In this document: one piece after another, positions 1 through 11,292 of the stretch
Numbering within the stretch: position 1 is the stretch's first letter
Layout: each line of letters begins with the position of its first letter
Translations under genes and position numbers: made by a program
Source: Galaxea fascicularis
Lineage: Eukaryota; Cnidaria; Anthozoa; Scleractinia; Euphylliidae
Length of the DNA stretch: 64,000 bases
Direction of reading: 5' to 3'
Assembly: GCA_948470475.1 (NCBI GenBank)
Contig: OX419338.1
Location: forward strand, 2,571,444-2,635,443
Notes under the pieces: model-generated
Told to the model about the DNA's origin: nothing
Seen by the model: only the letters and a program-made list of their open reading frames with translations
Databases searched by the model: none

Positions 1-265
1 GAGAAATTCTTTCCTCAGTGTGTCGTAAAATGCACATCAAGTCTCCTTCACAATTTCCGATACTGTACTCCTGCCCACTCTATACGAGAAACTTAAGCTT
101 TGGAAAGATTCACCTGAAAGTTTTTTCCGGTTAACGTTGCATTTGTTTAAAATATCAGTAAAATCATGAACTCTTTCGAACTTTGGGAAATTACTCATTT
201 TTACCTGTTGCAAAAAATCTTCAGGATATAGCTAACCGCTGATCAGGTCTGATCGCTGCTCTCAC

Positions 266-403
266 CTTCTTATTCTGTTTGGGAGTTTGCGGACCTACAA
301 GTGAAACTTTCCGGTGACATACGGGTGCATATACGATCTGTACAGTGATTCGTCCTCTTGGGATAACTCCTGAACGCCGTGAGTCTCCCGTCTTAAAAGC
401 CAT
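266..403 (-). CDS. Possible first coding exon of an unrecognised leftward gene
   Basis: Read leftward, an ATG at 403-401 opens a 46-residue frame starting MAFKTGDSRR and ending TPKQNKK. It is followed by a good splice donor (AAG/GTGAG, exon end at 266, phase 0). The frame also extends upstream to a GTG at 433, but the ATG is the plausible start. The product is basic and I do not recognise it. The rest of the gene would lie left of the window. Support is only the frame, the donor and a promoter-like segment about 110-150 bp upstream with two identical GCGCCATTTT motifs. It could be a chance frame. Confidence 0.3.
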
Positions 404-509
404 GTTTTTGACGAAATCTTCCTGCTTTCCCACCTTTTAAGAGCGTTTTCTGAAACGTCTTAAGAGCAAAATTTTATCGCAGCGGCTAGCAAATCTTTAG
501 GCTTAGCCG

Positions 510-549
510 GCGCCATTTTGTTGTTGGTGGTTATTTTCGCGCCATTTTA
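510..549 (-). promoter_or_regulatory. Twin gcgccattt motifs, possible core promoter of the leftward exon
   Basis: Two direct copies of gcgccattt occur at 510-520 and 539-549. On the minus strand they read AAAATGGCGC, resembling YY1/E2F-type sites known from TATA-less animal promoters. They sit about 110-150 bp upstream of the ATG at 403. The regulatory role is inferred. Confidence 0.25.
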
Positions 550-1964
550 GAAAATGCACTCGGTGGAGCCTGGGAATGAAACTGGAGTAACAAATAGCCG
601 CGATCAGGGTAACAAATCCCCAAGTGTACCCGGTTAATCACCAGCAAAATTCGCTGGCGATCAAAATCGCCGCGATGGGCCTATAAAATAGCCTAGTGTG
701 TCTCCGGCTTTACACAGAAAATGCTGTAAATTCTAACGTTTCTTAGAAATTCTAATCTGCTCGATTTCACGGAGAGACGGCAAACGGAAAATAGAGGAAA
801 GTAATGGTCACGTGATTAACGAAATTTAAAACAGCTGTCTACCTACCAAATAAAGGTATTTCTCACCATCTTGAAGTCATCAAATTTTCTTGAGAATTCA
901 AAAGACTACAGCGGAACTAGAAAGTACACTTGCATATCGTAGGGAAATGAAACGACTGTTATTTCCCAAACGATTTGCTGAAGAAATAACTCTGTAAAGA
1001 GATTTTTCAAGTTTCCAGTTAAAAGAAAAAAAAAAAGAAAAAGAAAAGGAAATCGTATTCGAAAATCCAACAGTTATTTTTAACAATTATTTTTCAAGAT
1101 GCATCACTTCGAGTGATTCACAAATCGACACAAATAAACATATTTTAGAGAAACCTACCTTAGTTCTTAAGTTATGTACGAGAAGTTAATGAAATTAAGA
1201 GAAGTAAGATTCGTGCTATCTCGCTTACATACAGTTGCTGCAACAATTGTCCATAGTTATTTTTGACCCTACAACATAACTTGAGAAAAACCATCAACAA
1301 CAGAAATACTCCTAATAATAGTACCTACTAAATGCATTTATCAGGGGATGCTTTTACATCTTAGATACCTAAATCTACTCAAATAATTCACTTCTGTATT
1401 TTGTACAATCCTTGTCAGATAGAGGACAGTTGCTTTATGTCAGTCATTATGCCTGGTTTTTTGTTTTTCGCTTTAATGAGTAATGCCTCATGAAAGGCTT
1501 CAATTTCATGACAGGGCATGGATTCCGATTGCAACAACAAACCAAGTAACGTCTCCTGTGAAAGCCTTGGAGCAATACATCGCGGCTTCTCACATTGATC
1601 TTTCTAAAAATTGACGTCCTTTGTTTAAAGCCCTTGCCAACCGAAGGCGTAGAGAGAACGTTCCATGGTCATGAGATTAGCTAAACCAGAACCAAGCAGT
1701 TGTAAGGTAGCTTTTCGCAGTAATAAGTAATAGCAATATCAATTTCGAGCAATTTCAGTTTCATAATCACTATCTTTTATACTTCCCTGCTTTTTAGAAG
1801 ATGATTCCATGACGAATATTACTTCTCAAACTCATTAATAATTCATCAAGTTAAAACAGAGGAAATCACAACCGTGAAGAGTGTTTGGATACCCGGTCTT
1901 AATTAGCATAGATTTTGACAATTTTACTTCTCCGTTAATTCCTTAGTTTTTGTTTCAATTGAGA
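550..1964. other. Intergenic stretch, no gene seen
   Basis: AT-rich non-coding DNA with an A/G-rich run at 1021-1050. All open frames are short and resemble nothing. A sequence similar to the end of the following MITE (gtgtttggatacccg) lies near 1880 and may be a fragment of the same family. Confidence 0.5.
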
Positions 1965-2114
1965 AGATATATCAAACACTCGAGACAGTGTTTCATCGGC
2001 CATCCAAACACCTCGAATTCCGTCAAAAATACTCCGCTGCGCGTCGTATTTTCAACTTTCTTCTCGGTGTTTGGATATCCCGATGAAACACTGTCTCTCG
2101 TGTTTGATATATTA
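1965..2114. mobile_element. MITE-like palindromic element, about 150 bp
   Basis: The left end (atatatcaaacactcgag) and the reverse complement of the right end match over about 48 bp at 1965-2013 and 2066-2114, sharing the core gacagtgtttcatcgg. Nothing in it codes. The superfamily is not recognised, and no clear target duplication was found. Confidence 0.7.
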
Positions 2115-2810
2115 CTTAAAACACCGAATTTCTTGTTTATAGAACTAGTCTCTAATTTTAAAGTAACCAGTTGTTGCAAAAGAAATCTGTTTATAACTAA
2201 AACGTCTATTTTCGATTTTCAGGTTGAACAATCAGTCAAAGGAGCCTCAGGCACTTCACGGCCATGTCCATAAAAGAATAATTGGTAGTTGATTTTTAAA
2301 AAAAGGCCCCGCCATTGACACCTATCGATCAAAAACATTAAAAGAATGTTCCACCTGATGAAGATATAAACGAGCTGTTGTATTAAACATGTTTGTGACT
2401 TGGAACACACATTGAGTTGCATCAGCAAGCTACACGGCCGCGAGAATAACAGAAACTGTCAAGGCACGTGCATGTAAACTTTACAAGCATGAGAGCTACG
2501 GTTACAGTTTCGATCAAACACTTCTTACCATCTACAGGATGCATTGATAAAAAAAAAATCAGTTGAATGCTAAAACTTTAAAAAAATTAAATAAAAAACG
2601 CAAAAAATGAAAACAAATATTTAACAACACAGAAATTAAAAACACACTAGAAGTATTGCTAGTTGCCATCAAATTCCTTTCGTTTTCAATACAATTTCTT
2701 TATGTAATTCGCAATTACCAATAAGAGTCTAATGCTTAATAGGGGATACAAAAAAACCTATTAACAAAAAAAATCTACCTAAGCCACTTTAATTGTACGA
2801 ACCCACCATG
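2115..2810. other. AT-rich gene-free stretch before the 24-bp array
   Basis: Contains several A-runs (about 2550-2640 and 2750-2777). I see no gene, RNA or recognisable repeat. The array starts abruptly at 2811 with no degraded flanking units. Confidence 0.5.
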
Positions 2811-5800
2811 CAAGTGTGGGACTGGGAGTGGTTGCAAGTGTGGGACTGGGAGTGGTTGCAAGTGTGGGACTGGGAGTGGTTGCAAGTGTGGGACTGGGAG
2901 TGGTTGCAAGTGTGGGACTGGGAGTGGTTGCAAGTGTGGGACTGGGAGTGGTTGCAAGTGTGGGACTGGGAGTGGTTGCAAGTGTGGGACTGGGAGTGGT
3001 TGCAAGTGTGGGACTGGGAGTGGTTGCAAGTGTGGGACTGGGAGTGGTTGCAAGTGTGGGACTGGGAGTGGTTGCAAGTGTGGGACTGGGAGTGGTTGCA
3101 AGTGTGGGACTGGGAGTGGTTGCAAGTGTGGGACTGGGAGTGGTTGCAAGTGTGGGACTGGGAGTGGTTGCAAGTGTGGGACTGGGAGTGGTTGCAAGTG
3201 TGGGACTGGGAGTGGTTGCAAGTGTGGGACTGGGAGTGGTTGCAAGTGTGGGACTGGGAGTGGTTGCAAGTGTGGGACTGGGAGTGGTTGCAAGTGTGGG
3301 ACTGGGAGTGGTTGCAAGTGTGGGACTGGGAGTGGTTGCAAGTGTGGGACTGGGAGTGGTTGCAAGTGTGGGACTGGGAGTGGTTGCAAGTGTGGGACTG
3401 GGAGTGGTTGCAAGTGTGGGACTGGGAGTGGTTGCAAGTGTGGGACTGGGAGTGGTTGCAAGTGTGGGACTGGGAGTGGTTGCAAGTGTGGGACTGGGAG
3501 TGGTTGCAAGTGTGGGACTGGGAGTGGTTGCAAGTGTGGGACTGGGAGTGGTTGCAAGTGTGGGACTGGGAGTGGTTGCAAGTGTGGGACTGGGAGTGGT
3601 TGCAAGTGTGGGACTGGGAGTGGTTGCAAGTGTGGGACTGGGAGTGGTTGCAAGTGTGGGACTGGGAGTGGTTGCAAGTGTGGGACTGGGAGTGGTTGCA
3701 AGTGTGGGACTGGGAGTGGTTGCAAGTGTGGGACTGGGAGTGGTTGCAAGTGTGGGACTGGGAGTGGTTGCAAGTGTGGGACTGGGAGTGGTTGCAAGTG
3801 TGGGACTGGGAGTGGTTGCAAGTGTGGGACTGGGAGTGGTTGCAAGTGTGGGACTGGGAGTGGTTGCAAGTGTGGGACTGGGAGTGGTTGCAAGTGTGGG
3901 ACTGGGAGTGGTTGCAAGTGTGGGACTGGGAGTGGTTGCAAGTGTGGGACTGGGAGTGGTTGCAAGTGTGGGACTGGGAGTGGTTGCAAGTGTGGGACTG
4001 GGAGTGGTTGCAAGTGTGGGACTGGGAGTGGTTGCAAGTGTGGGACTGGGAGTGGTTGCAAGTGTGGGACTGGGAGTGGTTGCAAGTGTGGGACTGGGAG
4101 TGGTTGCAAGTGTGGGACTGGGAGTGGTTGCAAGTGTGGGACTGGGAGTGGTTGCAAGTGTGGGACTGGGAGTGGTTGCAAGTGTGGGACTGGGAGTGGT
4201 TGCAAGTGTGGGACTGGGAGTGGTTGCAAGTGTGGGACTGGGAGTGGTTGCAAGTGTGGGACTGGGAGTGGTTGCAAGTGTGGGACTGGGAGTGGTTGCA
4301 AGTGTGGGACTGGGAGTGGTTGCAAGTGTGGGACTGGGAGTGGTTGCAAGTGTGGGACTGGGAGTGGTTGCAAGTGTGGGACTGGGAGTGGTTGCAAGTG
4401 TGGGACTGGGAGTGGTTGCAAGTGTGGGACTGGGAGTGGTTGCAAGTGTGGGACTGGGAGTGGTTGCAAGTGTGGGACTGGGAGTGGTTGCAAGTGTGGG
4501 ACTGGGAGTGGTTGCAAGTGTGGGACTGGGAGTGGTTGCAAGTGTGGGACTGGGAGTGGTTGCAAGTGTGGGACTGGGAGTGGTTGCAAGTGTGGGACTG
4601 GGAGTGGTTGCAAGTGTGGGACTGGGAGTGGTTGCAAGTGTGGGACTGGGAGTGGTTGCAAGTGTGGGACTGGGAGTGGTTGCAAGTGTGGGACTGGGAG
4701 TGGTTGCAAGTGTGGGACTGGGAGTGGTTGCAAGTGTGGGACTGGGAGTGGTTGCAAGTGTGGGACTGGGAGTGGTTGCAAGTGTGGGACTGGGAGTGGT
4801 TGCAAGTGTGGGACTGGGAGTGGTTGCAAGTGTGGGACTGGGAGTGGTTGCAAGTGTGGGACTGGGAGTGGTTGCAAGTGTGGGACTGGGAGTGGTTGCA
4901 AGTGTGGGACTGGGAGTGGTTGCAAGTGTGGGACTGGGAGTGGTTGCAAGTGTGGGACTGGGAGTGGTTGCAAGTGTGGGACTGGGAGTGGTTGCAAGTG
5001 TGGGACTGGGAGTGGTTGCAAGTGTGGGACTGGGAGTGGTTGCAAGTGTGGGACTGGGAGTGGTTGCAAGTGTGGGACTGGGAGTGGTTGCAAGTGTGGG
5101 ACTGGGAGTGGTTGCAAGTGTGGGACTGGGAGTGGTTGCAAGTGTGGGACTGGGAGTGGTTGCAAGTGTGGGACTGGGAGTGGTTGCAAGTGTGGGACTG
5201 GGAGTGGTTGCAAGTGTGGGACTGGGAGTGGTTGCAAGTGTGGGACTGGGAGTGGTTGCAAGTGTGGGACTGGGAGTGGTTGCAAGTGTGGGACTGGGAG
5301 TGGTTGCAAGTGTGGGACTGGGAGTGGTTGCAAGTGTGGGACTGGGAGTGGTTGCAAGTGTGGGACTGGGAGTGGTTGCAAGTGTGGGACTGGGAGTGGT
5401 TGCAAGTGTGGGACTGGGAGTGGTTGCAAGTGTGGGACTGGGAGTGGTTGCAAGTGTGGGACTGGGAGTGGTTGCAAGTGTGGGACTGGGAGTGGTTGCA
5501 AGTGTGGGACTGGGAGTGGTTGCAAGTGTGGGACTGGGAGTGGTTGCAAGTGTGGGACTGGGAGTGGTTGCAAGTGTGGGACTGGGAGTGGTTGCAAGTG
5601 TGGGACTGGGAGTGGTTGCAAGTGTGGGACTGGGAGTGGTTGCAAGTGTGGGACTGGGAGTGGTTGCAAGTGTGGGACTGGGAGTGGTTGCAAGTGTGGG
5701 ACTGGGAGTGGTTGCAAGTGTGGGACTGGGAGTGGTTGCAAGTGTGGGACTGGGAGTGGTTGCAAGTGTGGGACTGGGAGTGGTTGCAAGTGTGGGACTG

Positions 5801-8800
5801 GGAGTGGTTGCAAGTGTGGGACTGGGAGTGGTTGCAAGTGTGGGACTGGGAGTGGTTGCAAGTGTGGGACTGGGAGTGGTTGCAAGTGTGGGACTGGGAG
5901 TGGTTGCAAGTGTGGGACTGGGAGTGGTTGCAAGTGTGGGACTGGGAGTGGTTGCAAGTGTGGGACTGGGAGTGGTTGCAAGTGTGGGACTGGGAGTGGT
6001 TGCAAGTGTGGGACTGGGAGTGGTTGCAAGTGTGGGACTGGGAGTGGTTGCAAGTGTGGGACTGGGAGTGGTTGCAAGTGTGGGACTGGGAGTGGTTGCA
6101 AGTGTGGGACTGGGAGTGGTTGCAAGTGTGGGACTGGGAGTGGTTGCAAGTGTGGGACTGGGAGTGGTTGCAAGTGTGGGACTGGGAGTGGTTGCAAGTG
6201 TGGGACTGGGAGTGGTTGCAAGTGTGGGACTGGGAGTGGTTGCAAGTGTGGGACTGGGAGTGGTTGCAAGTGTGGGACTGGGAGTGGTTGCAAGTGTGGG
6301 ACTGGGAGTGGTTGCAAGTGTGGGACTGGGAGTGGTTGCAAGTGTGGGACTGGGAGTGGTTGCAAGTGTGGGACTGGGAGTGGTTGCAAGTGTGGGACTG
6401 GGAGTGGTTGCAAGTGTGGGACTGGGAGTGGTTGCAAGTGTGGGACTGGGAGTGGTTGCAAGTGTGGGACTGGGAGTGGTTGCAAGTGTGGGACTGGGAG
6501 TGGTTGCAAGTGTGGGACTGGGAGTGGTTGCAAGTGTGGGACTGGGAGTGGTTGCAAGTGTGGGACTGGGAGTGGTTGCAAGTGTGGGACTGGGAGTGGT
6601 TGCAAGTGTGGGACTGGGAGTGGTTGCAAGTGTGGGACTGGGAGTGGTTGCAAGTGTGGGACTGGGAGTGGTTGCAAGTGTGGGACTGGGAGTGGTTGCA
6701 AGTGTGGGACTGGGAGTGGTTGCAAGTGTGGGACTGGGAGTGGTTGCAAGTGTGGGACTGGGAGTGGTTGCAAGTGTGGGACTGGGAGTGGTTGCAAGTG
6801 TGGGACTGGGAGTGGTTGCAAGTGTGGGACTGGGAGTGGTTGCAAGTGTGGGACTGGGAGTGGTTGCAAGTGTGGGACTGGGAGTGGTTGCAAGTGTGGG
6901 ACTGGGAGTGGTTGCAAGTGTGGGACTGGGAGTGGTTGCAAGTGTGGGACTGGGAGTGGTTGCAAGTGTGGGACTGGGAGTGGTTGCAAGTGTGGGACTG
7001 GGAGTGGTTGCAAGTGTGGGACTGGGAGTGGTTGCAAGTGTGGGACTGGGAGTGGTTGCAAGTGTGGGACTGGGAGTGGTTGCAAGTGTGGGACTGGGAG
7101 TGGTTGCAAGTGTGGGACTGGGAGTGGTTGCAAGTGTGGGACTGGGAGTGGTTGCAAGTGTGGGACTGGGAGTGGTTGCAAGTGTGGGACTGGGAGTGGT
7201 TGCAAGTGTGGGACTGGGAGTGGTTGCAAGTGTGGGACTGGGAGTGGTTGCAAGTGTGGGACTGGGAGTGGTTGCAAGTGTGGGACTGGGAGTGGTTGCA
7301 AGTGTGGGACTGGGAGTGGTTGCAAGTGTGGGACTGGGAGTGGTTGCAAGTGTGGGACTGGGAGTGGTTGCAAGTGTGGGACTGGGAGTGGTTGCAAGTG
7401 TGGGACTGGGAGTGGTTGCAAGTGTGGGACTGGGAGTGGTTGCAAGTGTGGGACTGGGAGTGGTTGCAAGTGTGGGACTGGGAGTGGTTGCAAGTGTGGG
7501 ACTGGGAGTGGTTGCAAGTGTGGGACTGGGAGTGGTTGCAAGTGTGGGACTGGGAGTGGTTGCAAGTGTGGGACTGGGAGTGGTTGCAAGTGTGGGACTG
7601 GGAGTGGTTGCAAGTGTGGGACTGGGAGTGGTTGCAAGTGTGGGACTGGGAGTGGTTGCAAGTGTGGGACTGGGAGTGGTTGCAAGTGTGGGACTGGGAG
7701 TGGTTGCAAGTGTGGGACTGGGAGTGGTTGCAAGTGTGGGACTGGGAGTGGTTGCAAGTGTGGGACTGGGAGTGGTTGCAAGTGTGGGACTGGGAGTGGT
7801 TGCAAGTGTGGGACTGGGAGTGGTTGCAAGTGTGGGACTGGGAGTGGTTGCAAGTGTGGGACTGGGAGTGGTTGCAAGTGTGGGACTGGGAGTGGTTGCA
7901 AGTGTGGGACTGGGAGTGGTTGCAAGTGTGGGACTGGGAGTGGTTGCAAGTGTGGGACTGGGAGTGGTTGCAAGTGTGGGACTGGGAGTGGTTGCAAGTG
8001 TGGGACTGGGAGTGGTTGCAAGTGTGGGACTGGGAGTGGTTGCAAGTGTGGGACTGGGAGTGGTTGCAAGTGTGGGACTGGGAGTGGTTGCAAGTGTGGG
8101 ACTGGGAGTGGTTGCAAGTGTGGGACTGGGAGTGGTTGCAAGTGTGGGACTGGGAGTGGTTGCAAGTGTGGGACTGGGAGTGGTTGCAAGTGTGGGACTG
8201 GGAGTGGTTGCAAGTGTGGGACTGGGAGTGGTTGCAAGTGTGGGACTGGGAGTGGTTGCAAGTGTGGGACTGGGAGTGGTTGCAAGTGTGGGACTGGGAG
8301 TGGTTGCAAGTGTGGGACTGGGAGTGGTTGCAAGTGTGGGACTGGGAGTGGTTGCAAGTGTGGGACTGGGAGTGGTTGCAAGTGTGGGACTGGGAGTGGT
8401 TGCAAGTGTGGGACTGGGAGTGGTTGCAAGTGTGGGACTGGGAGTGGTTGCAAGTGTGGGACTGGGAGTGGTTGCAAGTGTGGGACTGGGAGTGGTTGCA
8501 AGTGTGGGACTGGGAGTGGTTGCAAGTGTGGGACTGGGAGTGGTTGCAAGTGTGGGACTGGGAGTGGTTGCAAGTGTGGGACTGGGAGTGGTTGCAAGTG
8601 TGGGACTGGGAGTGGTTGCAAGTGTGGGACTGGGAGTGGTTGCAAGTGTGGGACTGGGAGTGGTTGCAAGTGTGGGACTGGGAGTGGTTGCAAGTGTGGG
8701 ACTGGGAGTGGTTGCAAGTGTGGGACTGGGAGTGGTTGCAAGTGTGGGACTGGGAGTGGTTGCAAGTGTGGGACTGGGAGTGGTTGCAAGTGTGGGACTG

Positions 8801-11292
8801 GGAGTGGTTGCAAGTGTGGGACTGGGAGTGGTTGCAAGTGTGGGACTGGGAGTGGTTGCAAGTGTGGGACTGGGAGTGGTTGCAAGTGTGGGACTGGGAG
8901 TGGTTGCAAGTGTGGGACTGGGAGTGGTTGCAAGTGTGGGACTGGGAGTGGTTGCAAGTGTGGGACTGGGAGTGGTTGCAAGTGTGGGACTGGGAGTGGT
9001 TGCAAGTGTGGGACTGGGAGTGGTTGCAAGTGTGGGACTGGGAGTGGTTGCAAGTGTGGGACTGGGAGTGGTTGCAAGTGTGGGACTGGGAGTGGTTGCA
9101 AGTGTGGGACTGGGAGTGGTTGCAAGTGTGGGACTGGGAGTGGTTGCAAGTGTGGGACTGGGAGTGGTTGCAAGTGTGGGACTGGGAGTGGTTGCAAGTG
9201 TGGGACTGGGAGTGGTTGCAAGTGTGGGACTGGGAGTGGTTGCAAGTGTGGGACTGGGAGTGGTTGCAAGTGTGGGACTGGGAGTGGTTGCAAGTGTGGG
9301 ACTGGGAGTGGTTGCAAGTGTGGGACTGGGAGTGGTTGCAAGTGTGGGACTGGGAGTGGTTGCAAGTGTGGGACTGGGAGTGGTTGCAAGTGTGGGACTG
9401 GGAGTGGTTGCAAGTGTGGGACTGGGAGTGGTTGCAAGTGTGGGACTGGGAGTGGTTGCAAGTGTGGGACTGGGAGTGGTTGCAAGTGTGGGACTGGGAG
9501 TGGTTGCAAGTGTGGGACTGGGAGTGGTTGCAAGTGTGGGACTGGGAGTGGTTGCAAGTGTGGGACTGGGAGTGGTTGCAAGTGTGGGACTGGGAGTGGT
9601 TGCAAGTGTGGGACTGGGAGTGGTTGCAAGTGTGGGACTGGGAGTGGTTGCAAGTGTGGGACTGGGAGTGGTTGCAAGTGTGGGACTGGGAGTGGTTGCA
9701 AGTGTGGGACTGGGAGTGGTTGCAAGTGTGGGACTGGGAGTGGTTGCAAGTGTGGGACTGGGAGTGGTTGCAAGTGTGGGACTGGGAGTGGTTGCAAGTG
9801 TGGGACTGGGAGTGGTTGCAAGTGTGGGACTGGGAGTGGTTGCAAGTGTGGGACTGGGAGTGGTTGCAAGTGTGGGACTGGGAGTGGTTGCAAGTGTGGG
9901 ACTGGGAGTGGTTGCAAGTGTGGGACTGGGAGTGGTTGCAAGTGTGGGACTGGGAGTGGTTGCAAGTGTGGGACTGGGAGTGGTTGCAAGTGTGGGACTG
10001 GGAGTGGTTGCAAGTGTGGGACTGGGAGTGGTTGCAAGTGTGGGACTGGGAGTGGTTGCAAGTGTGGGACTGGGAGTGGTTGCAAGTGTGGGACTGGGAG
10101 TGGTTGCAAGTGTGGGACTGGGAGTGGTTGCAAGTGTGGGACTGGGAGTGGTTGCAAGTGTGGGACTGGGAGTGGTTGCAAGTGTGGGACTGGGAGTGGT
10201 TGCAAGTGTGGGACTGGGAGTGGTTGCAAGTGTGGGACTGGGAGTGGTTGCAAGTGTGGGACTGGGAGTGGTTGCAAGTGTGGGACTGGGAGTGGTTGCA
10301 AGTGTGGGACTGGGAGTGGTTGCAAGTGTGGGACTGGGAGTGGTTGCAAGTGTGGGACTGGGAGTGGTTGCAAGTGTGGGACTGGGAGTGGTTGCAAGTG
10401 TGGGACTGGGAGTGGTTGCAAGTGTGGGACTGGGAGTGGTTGCAAGTGTGGGACTGGGAGTGGTTGCAAGTGTGGGACTGGGAGTGGTTGCAAGTGTGGG
10501 ACTGGGAGTGGTTGCAAGTGTGGGACTGGGAGTGGTTGCAAGTGTGGGACTGGGAGTGGTTGCAAGTGTGGGACTGGGAGTGGTTGCAAGTGTGGGACTG
10601 GGAGTGGTTGCAAGTGTGGGACTGGGAGTGGTTGCAAGTGTGGGACTGGGAGTGGTTGCAAGTGTGGGACTGGGAGTGGTTGCAAGTGTGGGACTGGGAG
10701 TGGTTGCAAGTGTGGGACTGGGAGTGGTTGCAAGTGTGGGACTGGGAGTGGTTGCAAGTGTGGGACTGGGAGTGGTTGCAAGTGTGGGACTGGGAGTGGT
10801 TGCAAGTGTGGGACTGGGAGTGGTTGCAAGTGTGGGACTGGGAGTGGTTGCAAGTGTGGGACTGGGAGTGGTTGCAAGTGTGGGACTGGGAGTGGTTGCA
10901 AGTGTGGGACTGGGAGTGGTTGCAAGTGTGGGACTGGGAGTGGTTGCAAGTGTGGGACTGGGAGTGGTTGCAAGTGTGGGACTGGGAGTGGTTGCAAGTG
11001 TGGGACTGGGAGTGGTTGCAAGTGTGGGACTGGGAGTGGTTGCAAGTGCGGGACTGGGAGTGGTTGCAAGTGCGGGACTGGGAGTGGTTGCAAGTGCGGG
11101 ACTGGGAGAGGTTGCAAGTGCGGGACTGGGAGAGGTTGCAAGTGCGGGACTGGGAGAGGTTGCAAGTGCGGGACTGGGAGAGGTTGCAAGTGCGGGACTG
11201 GGAGAGGTTGCAAGTGCGGGACTGGGAGAGGTTGCAAGTGCGGGACTGGGAGAGGTTGCAAGTGCGGGACTGGGAGAGGTTGCAAGTGTGGG
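2811..11292. repeat. 24-bp minisatellite, 353 full copies plus a 10-bp partial copy
   Basis: The unit begins caagtgtggg and ends gagtggttg. Full copies fill 2811-11282 (8,472 bp, exactly 353 x 24), and 10 more bases reach 11292. The first 343 copies (2811-11042) are identical as printed. The next two (11043-11090) have T to C at unit position 7. The last eight (11091-11282) have the same C plus a second substitution, gtgg to gagg. Each unit holds 12 G and 2 C on the + strand, with two GGG tracts. Because 24 is a multiple of 3 and the unit has no stop in any frame, all six frames are open for about 8.5 kb, so the long open frames are artefacts of the repeat and not genes. Confidence 0.98.

Noticed and set aside
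2811..11292. CRISPR-like array
   Set aside because: There are no spacers (units are directly adjacent) and the surrounding genes are eukaryotic with introns.
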